Source of the DNA: Mimachlamys varia
Lineage: Eukaryota > Mollusca > Bivalvia > Pectinida > Pectinidae
NCBI GenBank assembly: GCA_947623455.1
Contig: OX392533.1
Span: forward strand, 30,440,229-30,504,228
Direction: 5' to 3'
DNA: 64,000 bases
Shown: piece by piece, positions 22,746 to 34,600 of the stretch
How positions within the stretch are numbered: position 1 is the first letter of the stretch
Layout of the letters: the number at the start of each line of letters is the position of its first letter
The notes under the pieces: generated by a model
What the model was told of the DNA's origin: nothing
The model's database searches: none
The model's input: the letters and a program-made list of their open reading frames with translations, nothing else
Translations under genes and position numbers: made by a program

Positions 22746-23214
22746 ATGACCTATTGTCGTCTTCAATAGCTACAAATAGTCGTAACACTCCTAAGAAATA
22801 ATACTAAAACTAAAGAATTCTTCCTTCCGCGCTTTCTGTTTACACCTTCAACTCTTCACAGTTAGAATTTATTAGACCAACGTTTAAACATCAAATGTAC
22901 CATCTCCTCTACCAATTTACTTTGTTTTCGGCAAAATGAATAGTTTACGTACAAAACGTCGACATCAGTGTAGTGAACTCAAATGAAACATTTATAGAGA
23001 AATCTTGTTGATAGTCCAGTTATTGTGGCCATCCCTGTGAAATGCCTTTTCACTCTTTTGTGAGTGCTTACTTTATAACGAATGACGTATCCCACTACAA
23101 ATCGTGAATGGTTGCATGTTGACTTTAAATCGGCTCAAAGTAGAAGTTAGTTCGAACATCTTTAGACAAGTGCATCATTACATCTAATCTAGCTACATGC
23201 TTGGATACGTTCTC

Positions 23215-26200
23215 CAGCGTTCCCAATCGGGAACCGTCGGCACTTTCCGTAAACGAGAAAATACCTCGGGAGTAGAAGGCGGAGTAATACAGACGAATTT
23301 TGTCCAAAAAGGCTTTCCGGTGTAAGGATCAACGAGTTAGTCGCCGGTAACCACAACTGTCATGGCGGAGTTTGAAGCGTGTTTGGAAATTGCGAATTAT
23401 TAAAATCACAATTTCAACATGATTTAAGGAGAAACAGATTTGAACAAGATATGGCTGCGTCGCTTAGGTGGGGATTATCTAGAAACACACGTTTTTACCA
23501 GCTGACACATCGCGGTTATTTACAAAACACACAATAAACCTGACAATATTGACAAACATTGTACAGTTGTAAACATTGTAGTAATTTAATTATATTGCAA
23601 ACATAGTGTTGTTACCCATATCGGGCGATTATAACATTGCTCCTGATGACGAGACACAGACAGCCGGATATATATTACTATCAGTATTTCAGACACAGCT
23701 GTATTTGTAGCTAAGTTGTCCTTATCCAAATTGTATGGTACACTACTGCATTCTTTCACACATAATTTTATATATTTATGTTTAATGAGCTTGACTTGAA
23801 GATCATCCCCAATGTCAACTATTAAAAGGTGATAATTCATTCATAGGAATATCCAACCACAACTTCTATTTAAAACAATCATCAACTTAAAATATATAAG
23901 TATAAGCTTATAATATATAAGCTTACATTTACATTTTTCCATTGGTTTGATAATAAATTTATGTTTATATTCTACATTTTGTTCTGAAAATTTAAGGTAG
24001 ATTTCTAATAAATGGAACAGCGAACAGCCAGTATTGGTCGGCTATTTCCAACGTTATGATTATGACGTCACAATCTTAATGACGTCATAATGACCACTCC
24101 AGTGTTATGCTCTCATTACACGGAACTGGCCTTGATAAAGATAAATGCCTAGTAGATAGCATAGTGAGAAAATTTGAAAGCTAGACAATATACAGACACA
24201 TATTTGTATTAAGGGTTTTTATGGATTTGAATGGTAGCTAGGGGCCTTGCATGGGTGAAGCTGGTCATGTTGCTTAAAACTGAGACATGAAATACTTTCC
24301 TTCAAACATTGAACTTGTCCCAACATAGGGGTTTGTAAGATAACTAGCAACGAGTCAATATAAGATCTATATAAATCTTGACTCAATTTATTCATTGTGA
24401 CTGTCATCATTCATCATACAAACTCCTGTGGTCCTCAACAGTCAAAATAAAGAAAAGAATTCAGACAGTACTTAAAAAACAAACTACCTATAAATATCGA
24501 TGAGAATACTTACTGAAGTTTATTACTAGTCTGTCTGTAGTATCGACTTCTGCTGGTATCAAGATGTGTTTTAATTTTACTGTAAAGTTTGTCTAATTAA
24601 GTTAAAATTAAATTTATATGAGTACAAAGCAATTCAATTGAATGGTATCAAGTGGTTTAATGTTATCATTCATTTGCTAGATGTGAAATTGTGAATAATC
24701 GATGCAAACCAAGTCATGGCCATAAATGAGGAAATGAAAAGAAAAAAAAAGAGTACACATTTATGCATAAAGTGTATGTTTTTGGCAGTGCAAGCATATA
24801 CACTATATTTTACAGGTACAGCCAAAACCATGAGGCATTCCAGTTTCCTTATTGCTAAAAATATCAATACTTTGATATCAAAACAAACTACAAGAGTAAG
24901 ATCTAATGTACCTGTGTGTAAATTAAACATATCTGATCTGAGTGATTCCAACTGCATGCTTATGTATACTTTCTTCAATTTCCACATTTTCCTTATCTGA
25001 TGAGCTACAAGATGTTTTGAATTTTTTAATCAATTCGCATAATGTATGGTTTTTTTTATTATTATTTCATTGAAAAAATGTTTGGATAATTGTTTGGTGG
25101 GGTGGGGGGAAATAATGGAGGGGAAAATGAGAGGGAGAAGAAGGCAAACATATATGGACAAGTGCCCACACACAACATGTACACTCATAGGGTTTTGGCT
25201 TGCAAAAACCTGCATTTTGACTCCTTAAATTGCCAGAGGACTCCTAAAATTAATAAAGTTTTACTCTATACTATGTGTAATGGTAGTCCCGGGACTTTCA
25301 AATATATCAAATTTGAGGTTCCCAGAGAAAATCCCGTAATAAGTGACTTGCATGTAACCAGAACTGAAAGATACACAAGACTGTGTGACATACAGCATTC
25401 ATTTGATATTGAAAATAAGTAAATATTATGTCAAAAACTACCAGGCAGGTACTGAAGAGATGCTGTCTGTAACTCATGTCAGTTAGTGCGAGTAATAGAC
25501 ACAAGCTAAATTCTTTATTCTAATTGAACTTTATATTTCACAAATGAAATCTTTCATTTATTAGAAGCTGGTGCAAGTACTGCTGTAGTTAATACTGGTT
25601 TGTTGTAATTTTTTCCCATATAATACCATTCAAATGTTGTTTTTTTTCTGTGCAGTCAATGGTTAAAATACTTTAGTATATAAAAAAAATATTAGTTTCA
25701 TGACTGGCAGGTGCATGTATTATGTCTGCTAGTCATGGAACTAATATCTTTATATGTAAAATGCTGTCTGTACATGTATTGGAACCATTGTAGCTTATTA
25801 CCTTATTCAAAATCTCAAATAGCATTTTGCATAAATATAATGCTGCATCAACTCATCATTAAATTAAAAAGTCTCCCAAATTAAAATATAGGTCCTAGCC
25901 TACACAGAATCCAGGCACCATAGTTGCTTCTTGTTAATCTGTTGATGAGTGTCAAATATAGTAACACCGACACTGTGTGATAATTATAAACTATTACCAG
26001 CCAAGGAACATATCATGACAGTTAGAGGACAAAAATACAGTTATCAATGCTGTTTTTTTTTTATTTCCCGCTATGACAATTCGAACAAAATATATTTTCT
26101 AATACAGGCAATGAAAAGATGATGAAACTTTAGATTTAAATTTCCTGAGTTATTGATTATACTCTACCAAATGGAGTTGAATGTTTTCTACTCTTAAGTT

Positions 26201-27151
26201 TTAAAATGTCTTTAGTTAATATTTTTTAATTCTCTAAAGATTGAATCTGGATGTCCATTAAATAAAATCAGGGCTGATGAAATATATTAACTAAACTATA
26301 TATCATAATAATTTACTCTGATCAGGACGGCTCATGTTATATAATGTGTTTCCTTTTCTTGTATTCATGTACATGTATGTCTGTATTGTTTACATCTCTA
26401 CTGAATTTTACAAATTTGATTGATTTAAATTAATTTACATTAATTCTGAATTGGTGACATTTCTTACAAATTAGTTAAATTTACACTTCACAATTATGTT
26501 AATGATTAACTTTTAACGTTTGTAAAAAACATCATTTGATGACTACATGCTTTAGCTACCTATATTCAGAATCAAATATGATAGGAAATACATACAAAAA
26601 CTGAACATGTAGCCTATTTGAAAGTCTTGGCAATATTTTTGAACAGCAATGTATACGTAATTGATGCAAACTGAAAGCCTCTATAATCCATATCATAAGC
26701 TAGAAGTTTAATAACTCTACTAACATCAGATCAAACACGTTTATAACCATAAACAACGCTGATACACGTGTATCATTATGTTGTTTACAGTACATCAAAA
26801 TTTCAAACTGCTCTGTGTTTATCAACAGAACCCGATCAGTGAATTTATTTATAGGCCAAGGCCTAAAGCCGTCTGAATAACGTCAACATTATGTCAGGTA
26901 AATACAGTATAAAACACGCACATCTCAAACTCGTTAACGCGGATGATTAACTCAAAATGCGTCCTTTCAAACAGAATCGTGACATCCACATGTTCCACAC
27001 ATGGAGGCAGCCATCTTTGTTTACAAAAAGCATGATCTCGAAATGTAGGTCCTGATATGGTAATGAGATAACAATATGGCGGCAACCTAGTTACTCCCGA
27101 GGTATTTTCTCGTTTACGGAAAGTGCCGACGGTTCCCGAGTGCAGCGTTCC
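23215..27151. mobile_element. 3.9-kb TIR element with 9-bp target duplication
   Basis: The element spans 23224-27142. Terminal inverted repeats of about 51 bp agree at all but one position: the left begins CAATCGGGAACCGTCGGCAC, and the right is the complement of CACTCGGGAACCGTCGGCAC. Both continue through TTTCCGTAAACGAG to CCTCGGGAGTA. The flanks carry CAGCGTTCC at 23215-23223 and 27143-27151, a perfect 9-bp duplication. A 9-bp duplication is typical of Mutator-like elements, though other superfamilies are possible. No transposase is recognisable among the short interior ORFs, so it is probably non-autonomous. It contains a nested repeat at 23990-24140. Confidence 0.8.
23990..24140 (+). repeat. 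Repeat module with paired TGACGTCA sites, copy 1
   Basis: About 150 bp (TTTCTAATAAATGGAACAG, CAACGTTATGATTATGACGT, CACTCCAGTGTTATG) recurs in inverse orientation at 43036-43190 with roughly 85 percent identity by eye. Each copy holds two exact TGACGTCA octamers, here at 24063 and 24080. Confidence 0.65.
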
Positions 27152-27903
27152 TTATAGTATTTTATGCGTGTACGTTGCTATATGTGATAACAGTGATTAC
27201 GAAATAACATTTCATTATTTTGTTTTTGTGACATTGGTTATTTTAATTTTGAGATTACTCTGCTAAGTTGCACGCCTTGCGATTTGCATTATTTGTAATT
27301 TATTCAAATGCGGTTCCATTCAACAGTTAAAGAGCCGAAATATGAACTGCTAGTCTATAAGTCTATAAAGTAAAAACGTAGTCATTTGCGCTCGATGTAA
27401 ATTGTTTATTATTGCATAATATTTACATAGTCATATATCCATATTAAACACTCATGTAAACCATTTACTCCGTGTCAAATCGGTGTTACGTGAAAAAGTG
27501 ACCCCTACAGAAGCAGGCCCCCGGTCAAAATACTGTCTTTACAACCCTTTGTAGATTTGACTACTGTTTGAATGAAAATACTTTATTTCGGTCCAGTTTA
27601 ACACATTAAATGGGGTGTGCTCGTTTGGGGAGGCGGATTAAGTTCCTGTGGTTCTGAAAAAAATCCACCAGCCCAGTTTAACTGAAACACAAACTTATTT
27701 TTAAAAATCTTCCAATTGAGCGAGACCGGAATCAACCCTCGCAGCCATCTTTAATTCTACTCATATCACCTCTAATTTCGAAACCGATAAAACTGTGACA
27801 GAATCGAATTCCGAAGCACACCATGAAATCATAAAATCGCACCGTTAGAATTACCAAACGAGCACTCCCGTGGCTACGCGTGGTGTAACAGGAGACGACA
27901 CTT

Positions 27904-27968
27904 TATCGGGAACCTTCGGCATTTTCCGTATTTTCTTGTTGATGAGTGCCGACTGGTCCCGATTTGTC
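27904..27968. repeat. Small inverted pair of TIR-like ends
   Basis: TCGGGAACCTTCGGCATTTT is followed after about 20 bp by GAGTGCCGACTGGTCCCGAT, a rough reverse complement. The sequence matches the outer part of the TIRs of the 23.2-27.1 kb element. It lies about 30-100 bp beyond the stop codon of the CRAL-TRIO gene, so it is probably in its 3' UTR. Confidence 0.5.
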
Positions 27969-28000
27969 AGCACCTTGTCGATATTTGGAACACACTTTGA

Positions 28001-28650
28001 TTAAGATACTTTGGAGACCGAATCAGGAATCTGAAACTCTTGCGATATCTGAAGTTTAGCAATGTCATCATCGTGCTCTTCGTCACTGACATGTGCACTT
28101 CCTGTCAGTTCCTGGTCAGCATTGCTGACCAGGCCGGACTGGTCAGCGAGTAGCCCATCCCGCTCACGCTTTTCCTCAGAAGACACACTGATAGTCCGGA
28201 CAGTTCCGGTTTTACTGTCCACGATGTTTGGATGAGGGAGATGTGTACACAAAGAATCCGTTAGTTTAAATGTGTCAATGTACTTTGTAACGTATGACGG
28301 ACATCCACGAGGGTCATGTGTACCCTGTTCAACTGGAGGGCTCCAGAATTCTAACTGTGTCTTTGAAAGCGGTTTGTTTTTATTTAACCTAATTTCTTCC
28401 AGCAACCATTCTATTAATTCGTCATCAAAATAATTCTCAAATAATTTCAAGTATTTGTCCTTTGAGCGCACGAGTTTCATTTTGGCCACCGTGTTCGGAT
28501 GGAGAAATACTTTGATTGCCTTCCAGACCCCCTGGAACACGGGGTTATGGTTGAGACAGATAACAAGTCCGAGGCGTTCCGGGTAAAAGTTGGACATGAC
28601 TTGTGTGACGCCATAGCCAAGCTTCGGGTTACAAGCCGTCAGCGTCATAC
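28001..28650 (-). CDS. CRAL-TRIO gene exon 4 (last)
   Basis: The acceptor is TTATTTTAAG ending at 28651, and the first two bases (GT) complete a Gly codon begun in exon 3. It encodes 215 residues from MTLTACNPKLGYG, including the family gate-helix region YPERLG, and ends in TAA at 28003-28001. The last 60 or so residues are acidic and low-complexity (EEHDDDIAKL), beyond the conserved fold. A candidate AATAAA lies near 27582-27587. Confidence 0.88.
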
Positions 28651-31600
28651 CTTAAAATAAAGTAGAATACATTTCAGTCAACATGAAACTAGTGGTAAAA
28701 CAGTTTACTATTTTCAAGAGGATACCACTATACTAAACCAGGAATGTCAGTTGGTACACCAGTATATAACAGTATGGTAGGCACCACTTTTTTCATGGTA
28801 ACATTGTACCTCATGCAGTAATGCTGGCTTTATATGTTACAGCTTAAAAAGCATATATATAGTGCGCTAAAATATCAATTTTATTCAACAAAGAGACGTT
28901 TACTTCAGGGAATGACTTTTAAGCCCACCATCATCAGATGAAGGGCTATTCAAATTGCCCTGTGTCTGTACATGTGCGTCCGTCCGTCCTTAAATATTTT
29001 TTGTTTCTGCTATATTTTGAGAAGTACTGCATAGACATTTCCAATTGTCATATATGCAGGTTGATGGTTCCCTTGGTCTCTAGTTCATGTACCTCATTGG
29101 TAGATTAATGCTATGAACTTGGCATTGTTTTTAGCGCTAAAACTACGAGTAGTTTTGGCGTCTATTGCTGCCACTATTCTGTGACCTTTTGACCCATGTC
29201 ATTTTTTCCCCTCCCGCTCCGGAAAAGCTTGAATAACTACCAATCGCATGCTATATGAACTATTTGAAAGCCTGAACATTAAAGGAAATGATGTTCCCAT
29301 GGTATTGTTGATAATAATGATGACTTCAATAATCTATATGCAATTTGTAACAAAGAAATCAATTTTTCACTCTCACAGCTCATTTAAATATTACGTCTCT
29401 GCTCTTAGTTTGACCCATCTGTGTATACATTATAACCTCTCGGTGTATAGCTACACACACCATGTATAACCTCGAGCTCTCGCGATCGGTGCTATATATA
29501 CACTCGTATACGGATCGTGGTATGTCCCAGACATACCGCTAACAGGTGCGTGTGTACTGTCATGCAATTTGTATTAAACTTATTAACTATAAAATCGCTT
29601 CATAGCCAACAGTCCTGGTTTTGATTTGATTTCTGACCGACGGCCATCTTGGACATTTAGCTCACAGAATACCATCTTTCAGTTGATAATGCCTTTTCTT
29701 AAGAAGAAAAAGAAAGGGAAAAATCCAACTTTTTTTTAAAAACAAATGAAGATAGTCAATGGTGGGTACCAAGATCCTTCTGGGACCTATCGTTTAATGT
29801 TCATACAGATAAGTTTGACTTACTATGTATGTGCATACGTTAGTGTCTCTGATGCACGGGGTATTCTTTATCCGATGTCTTAAATGTTTATAAGACTTAA
29901 TAGTTTATATATATGTTCTAACGTTAACGTCGCATTTGGTTTTCTACAAACGACATCATATCTTAAATCTTTTATGAGATATACATGTACATATGTATGA
30001 CATAGAATGAAACGAAATGAAATGTTTAAATTGCTTCTTTACACCGTTTTCATTAATCGTACTTTAAGGAGGTTGGTATGATTTGTCTACTTCATAATGC
30101 AAACTGTTATTACCTTACAAACAAACATTTTATTATCAAAACAAACCAGTATATGTCGTTTCAATTTTGATCTGCAATTGCTCCCGTAATTAATCCTCAT
30201 CTTGCATTTCCATCTGGATCTCAGGTGTGATTTTTTGCTTAAATTGTTTTAAGTGTTGCAGGGAAGGTTTATGAAATAAAGCTTCATTTTGTGTCTAACA
30301 AACTAATACCGTTTATTTCAATGCATATATTAAAAGAAACACATTCGCCTCCCTGTAAATTGATCAATATTCATTTCAAAATAAACAAAAATGATATTTT
30401 AGTCAAATTGTAAAAGCACTGCACTAAATTGTACATGTACATTGAAAAACAACTCGTCAATCTAAACGATTTGCGTGTAAATTATGTTTACTCTAAATAC
30501 TTACTAACCTAATCCCTATTCTGAAACCTTCTGATATCGAAACTTAGTAACCCACGCAACAAAATCACTTCAATAGCTATTAAAAAATACATACTTTTGT
30601 TAGAAGTTTTAGCGTTTCAGTACTTTCAGTACTTTGATTTTTTTATTTAGTTGCATTTGGGATTTTACTAATCAATCCACCATTCCTCATGTGACCACGT
30701 TCTTAGTAATATACAATAATGTAAGTCATAAGTTCTGATTACACTTTGACAACATTTTAAGGAAATCCATGTACCTCAAAAATTGTGTTCTTTATATTTT
30801 TTCCATTTACCTGAGTGAATCATGAGCTTTTTAACAGGAAATTATATTAAGTAAACTAAAACGATGGTTAAAATACGAAATCTGAATAAAACTGGTTGCA
30901 TAGCAAAAAAATAATCACGGATTTTGTTTCGCTGATTTGATCTTTTTTTACACCTCTCTAAAAATTGTTTATTTAGCTAGTCTCGTAAGACTCGCATGGA
31001 AATATGACGTTAAGGAGAACCGTAAATGAAAAATAACATGACTGACAATGTATATAGAGAATAGTGAAAACCAGAACATTGTATATTTAATGTCGACAAG
31101 ATGATATCACAAATGATCCTGACATATCTGAGCCCAGCTTGTGGTGGATTGACAATATGTATATATTTGTTGATGACGTCACGCAATGCTACTTACTTCT
31201 CCGTTCAGTCGTTTTTATTTTACGAATAAAGTCGATAGAACAAAATTAATAACTGCCATCGAATCACGTGACGCTGATGCTATGTTGTGAAATACAGCTG
31301 GCGCTTCCAGTCATGATTACATCTTGAAACGTCATTAATAAAAAATGGAAACAAGTTTGAGAGTTAAACAAACAGATATTTAATAAGCGATGTGTCTATT
31401 TCAGATGTTACACACCAGTAACAATAATTTAACGTTTTAGCAAAAATTACCTTTTATCCATAAAAACTGTTTCCCAGACTATGAAATAGTGTCGGTAGTA
31501 ATTTATGACCCAATCATGTTCGACTAGAGTGACTTTCGAGTCTTTAGGATTAATATGTTCGGGGACAATCGGTACTTTCCGTAAAAGAGGAAATAAGTAT

Positions 31601-34600
31601 ATTATCAAGTACGGTTTGTTTTTGTTGTTTATACACCCTATCAACAGCTTTGTCATTTAAGGACATTTCAAACTGTTGATGATGGAGGAGAAATACCAAG
31701 TTCTTGGATAAAAACCACCGACCTAGGGCCACTATCTGGCAATTGCCAGAAATGGGTCTTAAGCTCGCTTCCCAGTGGTGGAAGGCAAGAGGAAGAAGAA
31801 TGCCAGACACCTTAACCACCAACCGAAACCACACCTGTACGAAAGCTATCGACGGTGATTTCCAATTCATCTATCTATGCCTGCCAATTGCCACACGTGG
31901 ATCTTGAACCCGCTACCAAGTGGTGGAAGGCTAGCGGTAGAAAAATTGTAAGACAGTTTAGCCACCTGGCAACCGCAGTCCCGCTTGTACGGAGGCTACC
32001 GACGGTTTCCATTAATAAATCTACCGAGTTTTGACCGTATCAAATCAATAAACTAGAAAACTAGTTGCTTCCGTGTTAAATCGTAAACATTCTTTGGTCC
32101 AGACTAGACTAACCCTCAATATGTGTGATTACATGTTATATTTTTCCTTTCCATCATAATCGGGAACCGCCGGCACCTTCCGTGAACGAGAAGCGGAAAA
32201 TTCCGATGATTCCCGATTCATCTATATAATCAACCTGAACATATCTAACGGCTGTTGGCTATATCAAAGCATACATTCGTCGTATTTTATTTGTTCTATT
32301 CAATAAATAAGAAGTTAATCATATAAAGTCTGAAACCACGTGATGGTTTGGCAAGAACGGAGCTTATTTAGCCGTGACAGCCCTACATATCAAAGCTATT
32401 CCCGTAATGGTAAGACTATAAAGCTGAAGCAGCTGTTTCTCTGCGTTCTGAAGCAAATACATCGATTTAGTGTGGAAACAATGGCCAACACCTACACAAC
32501 AAATTGAATTTGTAAGAAAGAGAATAATACGTTTTGATTTTTAAGCTTGTGGGATAAAAGTTTATTCAATTTGGCGTTGGTTCTATCATCTTCACTGAAA
32601 CGATGATGAAGAATGATGCACTATGGATGGAATGCTGTGCATGTATGCACCAGCGCACTGACACAGGGACTTGATATTTAGATATAGCAGTAAGAGAATA
32701 CAATCCCTGTTTTCTCCAGAAAACACGCACACTTTCGACTTTCATAGTTTTTTTCTCTGTTACTGCTGTTATTTTTGCAAACTAGTATTTATTGAGTTTG
32801 GGGGTCATACTTGCGCGAATATCTCAGTCTCTTTGGCTGACTATATCCCGCGTTATTTTAAGTGGGCTCACCAATTACGTCATACAATTTGTTTAAGGTA
32901 AGAATGCTGTGGGTCGTTATAACAGCTATAAAAACACGAAAAGAAGTGCCCCCCCCCCCCCCCCCCGTGGAAATCAGGTGAAATCGAAATAAACTTGTGT
33001 CTGTTAAGTCTTAAACACAAGCGATAAATAGATAAATGAACAAATAATAGCAGAAAATGTTTATAAACAGATTAACAAAATTCCCGAGATGATAAAAAAA
33101 CGGCAATGGAGTGATTTTCACAAGCATTACCTCTACTTCGTGAATATTAGGAAATGGCACAATGACTGAGGACAATCTTGAAATATCGAAAGGTCGTGTG
33201 GTTTTCGAGGTTGACTTGTACCATGGTTAATAAGTAGACAACACTTTTTTTTTTATAAAAGTCACGCAAGTTTTAGTTCTTTTCAGAAAACTCTTTAGCG
33301 ATGGCGGAAAGTCAGTTCTATTGCCTAGTCAAAGTTTCTGTTTGTGGTACGTAGATCACTTTCTGCGAACCATGTCCATGAGGTTTGCAAAATACTCCAG
33401 TGAGAAAGGAGTGTATTATTTCAGAAGTAAGCATTGTCATTTGCGTTCCTCACCTTGGGCATGCATGGCAGGACCTGTCCCAACCAATATATCAGTGTCG
33501 GGCCCGCGGGTATACTATTTCCAACTAATCTATAGGACCCCACCCTGGGGTATACTATTTCCAACCAATCTATAGAACCCCAACCTCGGGTATACTATTT
33601 CAACCAATTTATAGGACCCCACCCTCGGGTATACTATTTCCAACCAATCTATAGGTCCCCACCCTCGGGTATACTATTTCCAACCAATCTATAGGACCCC
33701 ACCCTCGGGTATACTATTTGCAGCCAATATACAGGCCCCGATTATCCCTTTTCCAACCCTCGGGTATATTATTTCAAGCCAATCTACTATTGCCCTACCC
33801 CGGGTATACTATTTCCAATTAATCTATCAGTGCCCGACCCCCGGGTTTACTATTTACCTGAACAATCGATGACCCACACCCACGTGCTGACGCCCACCGG
33901 CATGGTCCTCTTGGCATTCTCTATGAGGTAGGTACAATGGGTGACAGAGTCTTCTACTGTGTTCTTGTGTGTAGATGCTTGGGCAAAACTCGAGTAGATA
34001 ACAGGCCGACCGCTCTCGTCAAATCCAACCTGTCTCTGTAAATATATAATTCGACAATACATATGCTTCTCTTCAATACCAGTAGTAATTTTGCCGACTA
34101 TTGACTTCAATAAGGACATTCTACAATAAAGTGTTACGCAAGACGAACTGATTGCAATTTATTTCCGGCTTCGGTTGTTCAGTGACCTTGAATATAGGTC
34201 AAGGTTGTTTATCGGTTTCAACAAACTTAATAACCCTTCAACCCAGCATGCTACTTACCTAATATCATTACTTTGGGTCTATTGGTTATTGAGAAGAAGT
34301 CCTTCAGCAGATTTTTACTATATGATCAATTTCACCTTGAAAGAAGGCCAAGGTCATTCATTTGAACTAACTTGGTAGCCCTTCATTCCAGCATGCTACT
34401 GACCCAATATCATTACTTTATGCCTCTTGGGTATTGAGAGGAAGTCATTTAGAATAGTTTAACTGCCACTGCCTGACAGGGAACATGACCACTGACTGGC
34501 AGGGAAAATTACCACTGATTGACAGGGAACACTACCGCTGACTGACAGGACAACTTACCACTAATTGACAGGAAATATTAACAATGACTGGCAGGGAAAA

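Noticed and set aside
23361..23402. Short ORF starting TCATGGCGGAGTTTG inside the 3.9-kb element
   Set aside because: Thirteen codons then a stop; no splice donor or family match. ATGGCGG also occurs near the other end (27075), so it may be part of the element's sequence rather than a start.
24670..25422. ORFs of 94-110 codons on both strands as a transposase of the 3.9-kb element
   Set aside because: No DDE/D motif, zinc finger or other recognisable signature; low-complexity AT-rich composition and opposing ORFs suggest chance.
31550..31870. 106-codon minus-strand ORF in intron 3
   Set aside because: It reads through a SINE head and tail; the sequence is explained by the repeat.
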